From assembly GCA_031255955.1 (NCBI GenBank), contig JAIRRO010000110.1:1-11415 (forward strand): DNA of 11,415 nt. The letters are read 5' to 3'. This stretch comes from Oscillospiraceae bacterium (GTDB taxonomy: Bacteria; Bacillota; Clostridia; Oscillospirales; Oscillospiraceae). A program made the translations under genes and the position numbers. The notes beneath the pieces are model-generated. The model was not told where the DNA came from. It saw nothing but the letters and a program-made list of their open reading frames with translations, and did no database searches. Positions 5,604-11,415 of this stretch are shown piece after piece (the stretch's first letter is position 1; every line of letters starts with the position of its first letter).

Positions 5604-7496
5604 ATGTCAGACAACCCGTCGCTGGATATTTTACGAGAAAAGGCAAATAAGCTGCCCCTTCGTCCGGGCGTTTATATCATGGCGGATAAGTCCGGCGCGG
5701 TGATTTATGTCGGAAAGGCGTCCGCGCTTAAAAATCGCGTCTCAAGTTATTTTTACGGCTCTCACGAACCGAAAACAGAGCTGATGGTCTCTAAAATCGC
5801 GGATTTTGACGTGATAATCGCCAATTCCGAGTTCGAGGCGCTTGTGCTTGAAAACCAGCTCATTAAGCATCATATGCCGAAATACAATATTCGTTTACGT
5901 GACGATAAGGGGCATCCCTTCATTCGCGTGGATTTAAGCGAGCCGTATCCGCGCTTCACTGTCGTATCCAAGCGCCGGCGCGACGACGCGCGCTATCTGG
6001 GACCATATGGCGGCAGGAATATCGCCCATTCCGCGATTAACGCCGTTTCAAAGGCTTTCGGCTTGCCCTCCTGCTCGCGGCGCTTCCCGCGTGATATCGG
6101 GCGCGAGCGCCCCTGTCTCAGTCATCATCTTGGTGTTTGCCGCGGCTGGTGTCTGCCCGATACCCCGGGCGAAGAATACAGCGGCGCCATACGCTCCGCC
6201 ATCGCGGTGTTTGAGGGGCGCGCGGGAGCGCTTATTTCCGAAATAACATACAAAATGGAGGCCGCCGCCGCCGATATGCGCTTTGAGCAGGCAGCGGAGC
6301 TGCGCGACAGGCTGCGCGCCGTGAAGGAGCTTACAAAGCGCCAGCTGGTGGTGTCGGACGCGCTTGCCGATACGGATGTCATCGGATATTTCAAGGGCGA
6401 GCCGAAAAGCTGCTTTGTCGCGCTGCATTATATAGACGGCAAGCTGCTGGATAAGGACTTAGAGCTCTTCGACACGCCGATAGAGGACGGCGGCGAGGTG
6501 ATAAGCGGCTTGCTGCGGCAATATTATCTGCGCCGAGAGGCGTATCCTAAGGAAATTCTTGTGCCCGAGGCTCCGGAGGACGTCGCGGAGCTTGAGGTGC
6601 TGTTTTCAGAGGCGGCGGAGCGCCGCGTTTTTATTCTGCACCCCAAGCGCGGAGAGAAGCTTAGCATGCTGAAAACAGCCGCCGTGAACGCGCGCGAGGA
6701 AGCGGAGCGCGCGACGACGCGTGAAGAAAAAATCCGCGGCACGATAGAATGGCTCGGCAGGGCTATGGCGCTGCCGCCGGAGCGCCCGCCCGTGCTTATC
6801 GAAGCTTTTGATATTTCAAACACCGGTTCAGAGGACATCGTGGCTTCGATGACCGTTTTTGATAACGGCAAGCCGAAAAAGAGCGCATACAAGCGCTTTG
6901 CGATAAAATCCCTTACGACACAGGACGATTATCGCAGTATGTCAGAGGTTGTCACCCGCCGCGCGAAGCGATTTCTTGACGGGGATGAGAGCTGGACGCC
7001 TCTGCCGGACGTTATGCTGATAGACGGCGGACAAGCCCACGCCACCGCCGCGAAAAACGCGCTGGATTCGCTTGGGGTGAGCCTGCCCATATTCGGGATG
7101 GTAAAGGACTCCCGACACCGCACACGCGCGCTTGTCACCCCCGACGGGCTGGAGATTGGCATAGACGCCTACCCCCCCGCTTTCGCGCTGATCGGCACAA
7201 TTCAAGAGGAAACGCACCGCTTTGCCATCGATTTTCACCGTGCGCGGCGCTCGCGCGGATTAAAGAAATCCAAGCTCGACGAAGCGCCCGGCGTGGGAGA
7301 GACGCGCCGCAAAGCGCTAATCAAAGCCTTCGGCAGCCTTGAAGCCATCAAAGCAGCCAATGTCGATGAGCTGTCAAAAATCGTACCTCGCCCGGCGGCA
7401 GAGGCGGTTTTTGCTTTATTCAATGCCGAAAGCGATGCTTCCTCCAATGCCTCCTCCAACGCTTCTTCCAATTCTTCTTCGGAGGCACAGAAATGA
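5604..7496 (+). CDS. uvrC: UvrABC excision repair endonuclease subunit C
   Basis: Makes both DNA incisions around bulky lesions after UvrA/UvrB loading. It is 630 aa, close to the family norm of about 610. In order: the GIY-YIG nuclease (about 18-95; GVYIM, VIYVGKA and catalytic-type E in SEFEALVLENQLIK) for the 3' cut; four cysteines (157, 171, 179, 183; C-x13-C-x7-C-x3-C) in the place of the UvrC iron-sulfur cluster; a UVR motif that binds UvrB (about 218-240, DMRFEQAAELRDRL); the RNase H-like 5' nuclease with FDIS (D403), LIDGGQ (D474) and ETHRFA (H538); then helix-hairpin-helix DNA binding (about 560-605, EAPGVGETRRKAL). The last ~20 residues are an Ala-Ser-Ser-Asn repeat tail. The stop overlaps the rsmD start by 4 bp (ATGA). 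Confidence 0.97.
   Translation: MSDNPSLDILREKANKLPLRPGVYIMADKSGAVIYVGKASALKNRVSSYFYGSHEPKTELMVSKIADFDVIIANSEFEALVLENQLIKHHMPKYNIRLRDDKGHPFIRVDLSEPYPRFTVVSKRRRDDARYLGPYGGRNIAHSAINAVSKAFGLPSCSRRFPRDIGRERPCLSHHLGVCRGWCLPDTPGEEYSGAIRSAIAVFEGRAGALISEITYKMEAAAADMRFEQAAELRDRLRAVKELTKRQLVVSDALADTDVIGYFKGEPKSCFVALHYIDGKLLDKDLELFDTPIEDGGEVISGLLRQYYLRREAYPKEILVPEAPEDVAELEVLFSEAAERRVFILHPKRGEKLSMLKTAAVNAREEAERATTREEKIRGTIEWLGRAMALPPERPPVLIEAFDISNTGSEDIVASMTVFDNGKPKKSAYKRFAIKSLTTQDDYRSMSEVVTRRAKRFLDGDESWTPLPDVMLIDGGQAHATAAKNALDSLGVSLPIFGMVKDSRHRTRALVTPDGLEIGIDAYPPAFALIGTIQEETHRFAIDFHRARRSRGLKKSKLDEAPGVGETRRKALIKAFGSLEAIKAANVDELSKIVPRPAAEAVFALFNAESDASSNASSNASSNSSSEAQK
7435..7482 (+). repeat. 12-bp tandem repeat encoding the uvrC tail
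   Basis: Four imperfect 12-bp units of the form GCNTCNTCCAAY (GCTTCCTCCAAT, GCCTCCTCCAAC, GCTTCTTCCAAT, then a degenerate TCTTCTTCGGAG) encode repeated Ala-Ser-Ser-Asn at the C-terminus of UvrC. The third-position differences show that the units are not freshly duplicated. Confidence 0.8.
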
Positions 7497-8059
7497 GGGT
7501 GATTTCAGGCTCCGCGCGCGGCAGAAGGCTGCTCTCTCCAAAGGATTCCTCTGTGCGTCCGACGGGAGATATGATGAAGCAGGCGGTGTTTAATATCCTG
7601 CAGCAGCGCGTCACGGACGCGCGCGTGCTGGATTTGTTCTGCGGCACGGGTCAGCTGGGTGTTGAGGCGCTTTCCCGCGGGGCGGCGTTTTGCGTATTCA
7701 ACGATTCTGCGCCTGCCTCCGTGGAGCTTGCCAAACGAAACGCCGCAGCCGCGCGCGTCGATGACCGCGCGAAATTTATACGCTCGGACGCCTTGGAATA
7801 CATAAAAAAACGCGCGCGTCGCGAGGACGGCGACGTGTTTGATATCATATTCATCGACCCGCCGTATGACTCCGGCTTGCTGGACGCCGCGCTGGAAAAA
7901 ATAATTGAATTTGACATTTTGAAAGAGTATGGTATAATCGTTTGCGAATCGCGCGCCGGACATATAGCGCCGGACGCCCCGCCGCCGTATAAAATGCTTC
8001 GCGAATATAAATACGGCGGCGCGAAAATTACGCTCTACACAAAGGAATCCGACGTATGA
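7493..8059 (+). CDS. rsmD: 16S rRNA (guanine-966-N2)-methyltransferase
   Basis: SAM-dependent methyltransferase for m2G966 of 16S rRNA, acting during small-subunit assembly. At 188 aa it has the normal length. Signatures: the N-terminal MRVISGSARGRRL, RPTGDMMKQAVFNIL (22-36, usually RPTTDRVKEALFNIL), the SAM-binding loop DLFCGTGQLGVEALSRGA (47-64), acidic D71 for the ribose, and the catalytic DPPYD (122-126). The ATG overlaps the uvrC stop, and the stop overlaps the coaD ATG (ATGA at both ends), so translation is probably coupled. The rsmD-coaD pair is common in Firmicutes. A consensus promoter is embedded in codons about 140-149. Confidence 0.95.
   Translation: MRVISGSARGRRLLSPKDSSVRPTGDMMKQAVFNILQQRVTDARVLDLFCGTGQLGVEALSRGAAFCVFNDSAPASVELAKRNAAAARVDDRAKFIRSDALEYIKKRARREDGDVFDIIFIDPPYDSGLLDAALEKIIEFDILKEYGIIVCESRAGHIAPDAPPPYKMLREYKYGGAKITLYTKESDV
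7911..7938 (+). promoter_or_regulatory. consensus sigma-A promoter inside rsmD, upstream of coaD
   Basis: Perfect TTGACA (7911-7916), 16-bp spacer, perfect TATAAT (7933-7938), plus an extended -10 TG (7929-7932 reads ATGG, i.e. TGn before the box is TGG). The local sequence is AT-rich inside an otherwise GC-rich gene. Transcription would start near 7945, about 110 nt before the coaD start, and could feed all downstream genes. Confidence 0.75.
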
Positions 8060-8538
8060 GAATAGCGCTTTATCCCGGCAGCTTCGACCCGATAACGCTC
8101 GGTCACTTGAATATCATCCGCCGCTCGTCACGCATTTTTGATAAGCTTTACGTTTGCGTGATGGTGAACTCGTCCAAGCAGCCGATGTTTACGCTTGAGG
8201 AGCGTTCAGAGATGATCCGCCGCACGGTCAGCCGCCTTGACAATGTCATCGTGGAAACCAGCGACGAAATGCTTGTCAAGCACGCGAAGCAAATAGGCGC
8301 GGGCGTGATTATCAAGGGGTTGCGCGCGGTGTCGGATTTCGACTGGGAATTTCAAATGGCGCTGGCGAACAAGATAATAGAGCCTGAAATAGAAACGCTT
8401 TTTATGACCTCAAGCAGCAAATACACCTATCTCAGTTCCACGGTGGTAAAAGAGATGGCAAAGTACGGGGCGGATCTCGGGGACTTTGTCCCGAGAGAGA
8501 TAATAGCAGACATTCTCGCCAAGATGAACGATAAATAA
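8056..8538 (+). CDS. coaD: phosphopantetheine adenylyltransferase
   Basis: Transfers AMP from ATP to 4'-phosphopantetheine, giving dephospho-CoA, the penultimate step of coenzyme A synthesis; cytoplasmic hexamer in the family. At 160 aa it is exactly the usual size. Motifs: YPGSFDPITLGHLNIIRR with the nucleotidyltransferase TxGH (14-17), VNSSKQPMFTLEER (38-50), KGLRAVSDFDWEFQMALAN (87-105, the phosphopantetheine and adenine site), and YTYLSSTVVKEMA (123-135, equivalent of ISSSxVRE). It starts inside the rsmD stop (ATGA overlap). No strong ribosome site is visible, consistent with coupling to rsmD. An internal promoter in rsmD may give it a supply independent of uvrC. Confidence 0.97.
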   Translation: MRIALYPGSFDPITLGHLNIIRRSSRIFDKLYVCVMVNSSKQPMFTLEERSEMIRRTVSRLDNVIVETSDEMLVKHAKQIGAGVIIKGLRAVSDFDWEFQMALANKIIEPEIETLFMTSSSKYTYLSSTVVKEMAKYGADLGDFVPREIIADILAKMNDK

Positions 8539-8560
8539 AACGAAAGAGGGTCTTGATGAA

Positions 8561-9118
8561 ATGACCGGAGGAGAAAGAGTAAGCGACCTGTTGGATCGGC
8601 TTCGCGCAATGATTGAAAGCGCCAAGTGGGTACCGCTCGGCGCGGACAAATGCATTATCGACAGGGGCGCCGCGCTGGATATTTTGGATGAGGCGCGCTC
8701 TATGTTCCCGCAGGAGCTTGCGGAGGCTGAGCGCCTTGTCGCCGCGCGCAGCGACTTCATCGCGAACGCCAAGCACGAGGCGGAGGCTGTGCGCCGCGCG
8801 GCGGAGGAGCGCTCACGTCAGCTTGTTGACGAGCAGGAGGTTCTTCGTATGGCACGGGCGCAAAGCCGCGAGCTGCTTGTCAACGCTGAAACGCGCGCGG
8901 ATGAGCTGCGCCGTGCCGTGACGGAATACACCGGCGAAGCCTTGCGCAAAACTGAAAACGCGCTGTCGTCCGCGCTGGAGGAAACGCGCGATTTACGCAC
9001 ACGCTTCTCCCGCGCGCTGACAGACTCAGCAACGCCCGTGCCGCCCGCTGCGGGCGCGCCGGTTGACGACGATTTTATGCCCGACATTTCGGAATTTGAC
9101 ATTGATATAGACCTATGA
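8561..9118 (+). CDS. coiled-coil protein of unknown function
   Basis: 185 aa, no signal peptide or membrane segment. The N-terminal ~50 residues carry VSDLLDRLRAMIESAKWVPL and DKCIIDRGAALDILDEARSMFP. Similar small helical modules follow coaD in other Clostridia, sometimes labelled ATPase or V-ATPase H-like; I recall this from family knowledge and could not check it. Residues about 52-150 are one long Ala/Glu/Arg-rich helix, very likely a coiled coil. A proline/alanine linker (159-167) leads to an acidic tail (169-185, DDDFMPDISEFDIDIDL). AGAGGG lies 10 nt before the ATG. The stop overlaps the next gene by 4 bp, so it is probably made together with the TPR protein. DivIVA-like or F0-b-like scaffolding is possible, but no function can be assigned. 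Confidence 0.85.
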   Translation: MTGGERVSDLLDRLRAMIESAKWVPLGADKCIIDRGAALDILDEARSMFPQELAEAERLVAARSDFIANAKHEAEAVRRAAEERSRQLVDEQEVLRMARAQSRELLVNAETRADELRRAVTEYTGEALRKTENALSSALEETRDLRTRFSRALTDSATPVPPAAGAPVDDDFMPDISEFDIDIDL

Positions 9119-10104
9119 GCGAAGCGGCGGAATATTCACCCGCGGGGCGAAAGAAAAAGGACTCTGATAAAATTTTCACCGAGCTTGACGCGTTATACGA
9201 CAAATCCCGTCCGCCGGAGGAAATTGAAAAATTTTTGACGGAAGTCATATCGTCAATGGAGGACAGCCGCACCGACGAGCTGCCCGAATATATCGCGCTG
9301 CTCAACGAGCTGGCGAATTTTTATCGCGGCGCGTCACGCCACACGGAATCCGCCGCCACATATGAAAAAGCCATTGATACGCTGCGTCAATTTCATCGTG
9401 ACGACACGCGTGATTATATAGACCTGCTGCTGAATCTGGCGGGGCTTGTGCGTATGATGGGCGACAGCGCCCGCTCAGCCTCTCTGTACGCCGACGCCAT
9501 CAAGCGCTTGGAAAAGTACGATCCGAAGGACGACGCCACGCTTGCGCGTTCCTGCGGCAGCGCCGCGCTGTCGTATCACACCGCCGGGGATTTGAAAAAA
9601 GCGTTAAAATACGCCACGCGCTCTTATGAGCTGATTAGCGCCGGAGCCGGCGGCGAATTTATGCTTGCCGCCTCCTTAAACAGCCTTGCCTCCATCCAAT
9701 ACGCCCTGAAGAATTATGACGCGGCGGAAAAATTCGTCACGCAGGCGCTGGAGATTTTCGATAAAACGAAGGATCAAAGCGCGCAGCATTCCACGGCATA
9801 TTCGACGCTTGCGGCGATAAAATATTATAAAAAGGATCTCCCCGCCTCCCGCGCGGCATATGAAAAAGCGGCGGCACTGGCGTTCAAATTTTTCGGACTG
9901 AACAGCGAATATATCGCGGCGATCAGCAGTCTTGCCTCCGTTTGCGAGGCGATGGGCGATATCAAAGCGGCGCGCGACGCCGCCAAAACGGCTCACAAAG
10001 CTGCGCGGTCACTGCTCGGTGCCGACGCGGAGCTTGTGGCGGAATACGGCGAGCGCGTCCGTCGGTTAAAGCCGCGCGGACTTTTCGGACGGAGGGGCGA
10101 TTGA
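9115..10104 (+). CDS. tetratricopeptide repeat protein
   Basis: 329 aa, soluble, no signal peptide. After a charged N-terminus it consists of about six helical repeats (roughly 57-92, 99-134, 142-175, 183-218, 225-258, 267-302) with TPR-type spacing, for example LNELANFY...ATYEKAIDTL, LNSLASIQYALKNYDAAEKFVTQALEI and AYSTLAAIKYYKKDLPASRAAYEKA. The ~42-residue period resembles kinesin-light-chain-type TPRs. The tail is basic (RVRRLKPRGLFGRRGD). TPR arrays bind other proteins, so a scaffold or regulator role is inferred; the partner is unknown. It overlaps the coiled-coil gene by ATGA. The basic tail here and the acidic tail of that protein could complement each other. Its last codons contain the GGAGGGG ribosome site of the next gene. 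Confidence 0.88.
   Translation: MSEAAEYSPAGRKKKDSDKIFTELDALYDKSRPPEEIEKFLTEVISSMEDSRTDELPEYIALLNELANFYRGASRHTESAATYEKAIDTLRQFHRDDTRDYIDLLLNLAGLVRMMGDSARSASLYADAIKRLEKYDPKDDATLARSCGSAALSYHTAGDLKKALKYATRSYELISAGAGGEFMLAASLNSLASIQYALKNYDAAEKFVTQALEIFDKTKDQSAQHSTAYSTLAAIKYYKKDLPASRAAYEKAAALAFKFFGLNSEYIAAISSLASVCEAMGDIKAARDAAKTAHKAARSLLGADAELVAEYGERVRRLKPRGLFGRRGD
10091..10097 (+). promoter_or_regulatory. RBS inside the TPR gene that fixes the TTG start of the SDR-like gene
   Basis: GGAGGGG lies 8 nt before the TTG at 10106. It is the strongest ribosome site in the operon and supports a TTG start 1 nt after the TPR stop. Confidence 0.75.
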
Positions 10105-10105
10105 T

Positions 10106-11026
10106 TTGAAAAAGCGTGTGCTTGTAATCGGCGGCAGTATGTTCGCCGGGCGCATATTTTCATTGCTTGCCTCGCGCTCCGGCGCGTTTGAGCTGCACGT
10201 TGTCAACCGCGGTAAGCTGCCGCTGGACGGGCTTGAAAACGTCACGGAATACAAATGCGACAGACACGCCGCGCGCACCTTCGGGCGCATCGTCCCCGAC
10301 CTGGAATTTGACGCGCTGGTGGATTTCTGCGCCTATCGCGCGGGTGAAATTGCCCCGATAATCGAATCGCTCGCGCCAAGGGTGCGGCAATATATTTTCA
10401 TCTCGTCCGCAGAGGTGTATGTCCCCGCGTTTCGCGGCTTGAAAACAGAGACATCTCCGCTTATCCCCGACCCGCGCGGCGGTGAAAGCGCCCCCTCCGG
10501 AGCGCTCGGCAAGCTGATGCTTGAAAAAGAGCTTATCCGCGCGGCGGGCGACGCCGGTCTGCGCTTCACCATAATCCGCCCCGCGTATATTTACGGTCCG
10601 TTTAATTACAATCCGCGCGAATCGTGGTATATTGAATTTATCGCGCGCGGGCATACGGCGCCCGTCCCGACCGACGCCACAGCCAGCTTCAGCCTTGTAT
10701 ACGTCAAGGACATCGCAAACGCGCTGATGGCAATGGCAGGCGATGTTCGCGCCTATGACGAGATATTTAATATCTCGGGACCCGAAAAAATCAATTACAC
10801 CCGCCTGATAAGCGATTTTGAGCGCTATAACGGCGGCGCGTTCGCCACGCGTGAGATAACGACGGAGCTAGCCGCACGCGAGCATATACCGATGCCCTTC
10901 CCGATGACAGAGGATTATCTTATCAGCGGCGAAAAGCTCACCTCGGCATTCGGACTGGAATACACCCCCTTTGCGGAGGGCATGGAGAACACGTTTAAGA
11001 CGTTTTACTCGCTGTTTACATCGTAA
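10106..11026 (+). CDS. NAD-dependent epimerase/dehydratase-like protein (extended SDR) with atypical active site
   Basis: 306 aa. The N-terminal Rossmann motif VLVIGGSMFAGR (5-16; GGTxFxG class) binds NAD(P). Further SDR markers are LVDFCAY (71-77), FISSAEVY (98-105), the RPAYIYGPFNY segment (158-168), and FSLVYVKDIANAL (195-207) with FNISGP (221-226). The Tyr of YxxxK is not present: the aligned stretch is GALGK (132-136), keeping Lys136 but with Gly at the Tyr position. The family includes sugar-nucleotide epimerases and dehydratases, and also RNA-binding CSP41-like proteins that share the GGTxFxG start. Substrate and activity are unknown. It starts at TTG (see the site at 10091) directly behind the TPR gene and precedes a radical SAM-type gene by 21 bp. 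Confidence 0.85.
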   Translation: MKKRVLVIGGSMFAGRIFSLLASRSGAFELHVVNRGKLPLDGLENVTEYKCDRHAARTFGRIVPDLEFDALVDFCAYRAGEIAPIIESLAPRVRQYIFISSAEVYVPAFRGLKTETSPLIPDPRGGESAPSGALGKLMLEKELIRAAGDAGLRFTIIRPAYIYGPFNYNPRESWYIEFIARGHTAPVPTDATASFSLVYVKDIANALMAMAGDVRAYDEIFNISGPEKINYTRLISDFERYNGGAFATREITTELAAREHIPMPFPMTEDYLISGEKLTSAFGLEYTPFAEGMENTFKTFYSLFTS

Positions 11027-11047
11027 ATACGGAGGAATTTATTCGTT

Positions 11048-11415
11048 ATGAGTGATAAAAAAACCGCAAACGGCGGCACAGTGCTGTTAATCGGATTCTA
11101 CAACACAAAAGCCCTGGGACTGCGCTATCTGGAAAACGCGCTTGAGCTTGCGGGGTATAACGTCCGTGTGCTTTTTTTCAAAAGCTTTAACAGCGTAAGC
11201 CCGAAACCCGCAACGGCAGAGGAAATGGCGCTCCTTAAAAAATTCGTCGCCGAGACGCAGCCTGTTTTAATCGGACTCAGCGTTATGGCGTCGCTGTATC
11301 TTGACACGGTTAAGGCTGTAAGCTCCGAGCTGCGTGGCGGCGTGCCGGTGCTGTGGGGCGGCGTATATCCCACAATGTTTCCGGCTGAAAGCATGGAGCA
11401 TGCGGATTATGTCAT
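11048..11415 (+). CDS. cobalamin-binding radical SAM-type protein, N-terminus only (cut by window end)
   Basis: An open frame of 122 codons with no stop before the window edge. GGAGG (11031-11035) lies 12 nt before the ATG. The visible part has the Rossmann-like B12-binding layout: a first strand TVLLIGFYNTKALGLRYLEN, then AGYNVRVLFFK, then PVLIGLSVMASLYLDTV, then VPVLWGGVYPTMFPAESM followed by HADYV. The WGGVYPT...P motif is typical of the B12-binding domain of BchE/HpnP-like radical SAM enzymes. The CxxxCxxC cluster motif would lie beyond the window, so the radical SAM part is inferred. No DxHxxG cobalamin-ligand motif is seen, which is common in this family. Substrate unknown. Confidence 0.82.
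   Translation, partial: MSDKKTANGGTVLLIGFYNTKALGLRYLENALELAGYNVRVLFFKSFNSVSPKPATAEEMALLKKFVAETQPVLIGLSVMASLYLDTVKAVSSELRGGVPVLWGGVYPTMFPAESMEHADYV

Noticed and set aside
9096..9101. TTGACA at the end of the coiled-coil gene as a promoter for the TPR gene
   Set aside because: No -10-like hexamer lies 15-19 bp downstream.

Overview
The window looks like chromosomal DNA from a fermentative, low-GC-lineage but moderately GC-rich Firmicute, most probably an uncultured clostridial or Oscillospiraceae-like bacterium. The evidence is the gene order uvrC-rsmD-coaD followed by a coiled-coil protein, the short ProB, strong AGGAGG-type ribosome binding sites, TTG starts, and a B12-type radical SAM gene. 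The lineage is inferred from gene content and style; no database search was possible. Nearly everything is ordinary chromosomal housekeeping DNA. The unusual parts are the first 260 bases and a few regulatory or active-site details.

Bases 1-262 are non-coding. They hold two identical copies, 157 bp apart, of a sequence of at least 99 bp that begins inside the 3' end of a glycine-type tRNA (T-arm, acceptor strand and CCA). The copies are separated by 58 bp made mostly of hairpins, including a 10-bp GC-rich REP-like palindrome. A complete tRNA-Cys(GCA) and its terminator follow (263-371).

Bases 410-3919 form an amino-acid biosynthesis operon on the + strand: a consensus-like promoter, lysA (diaminopimelate decarboxylase, last step to lysine), proB and proA (first two steps from glutamate to proline). 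A long hairpin terminator follows and probably stops transcription from both sides. proC is not in the window.

Bases 3944-5518 hold a two-gene signalling unit on the - strand: an HPt phosphotransfer protein, then a response regulator with an HD-GYP (cyclic-di-GMP phosphodiesterase) output domain. No histidine kinase is adjacent.

From an AT-rich divergent promoter region (5483-5603), a tightly packed + strand operon runs to the window end: uvrC (excision repair nuclease), rsmD (16S rRNA methyltransferase), coaD (coenzyme A synthesis), a coiled-coil protein with an acidic tail, a TPR protein, an SDR/epimerase-like protein lacking the usual catalytic Tyr, and the start of a cobalamin-binding radical SAM-type gene cut by the window edge. 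Several junctions are 4-bp ATGA overlaps. A textbook-consensus promoter lies inside the rsmD coding sequence and could drive coaD and the downstream genes independently of uvrC.

I found no convincing new defence or mobile system. The strongest candidates for a second look are the tRNA-fragment/palindrome repeat, the internal promoter in rsmD, the orphan HPt/HD-GYP pair, and the coiled-coil/TPR/atypical SDR/radical SAM cluster.
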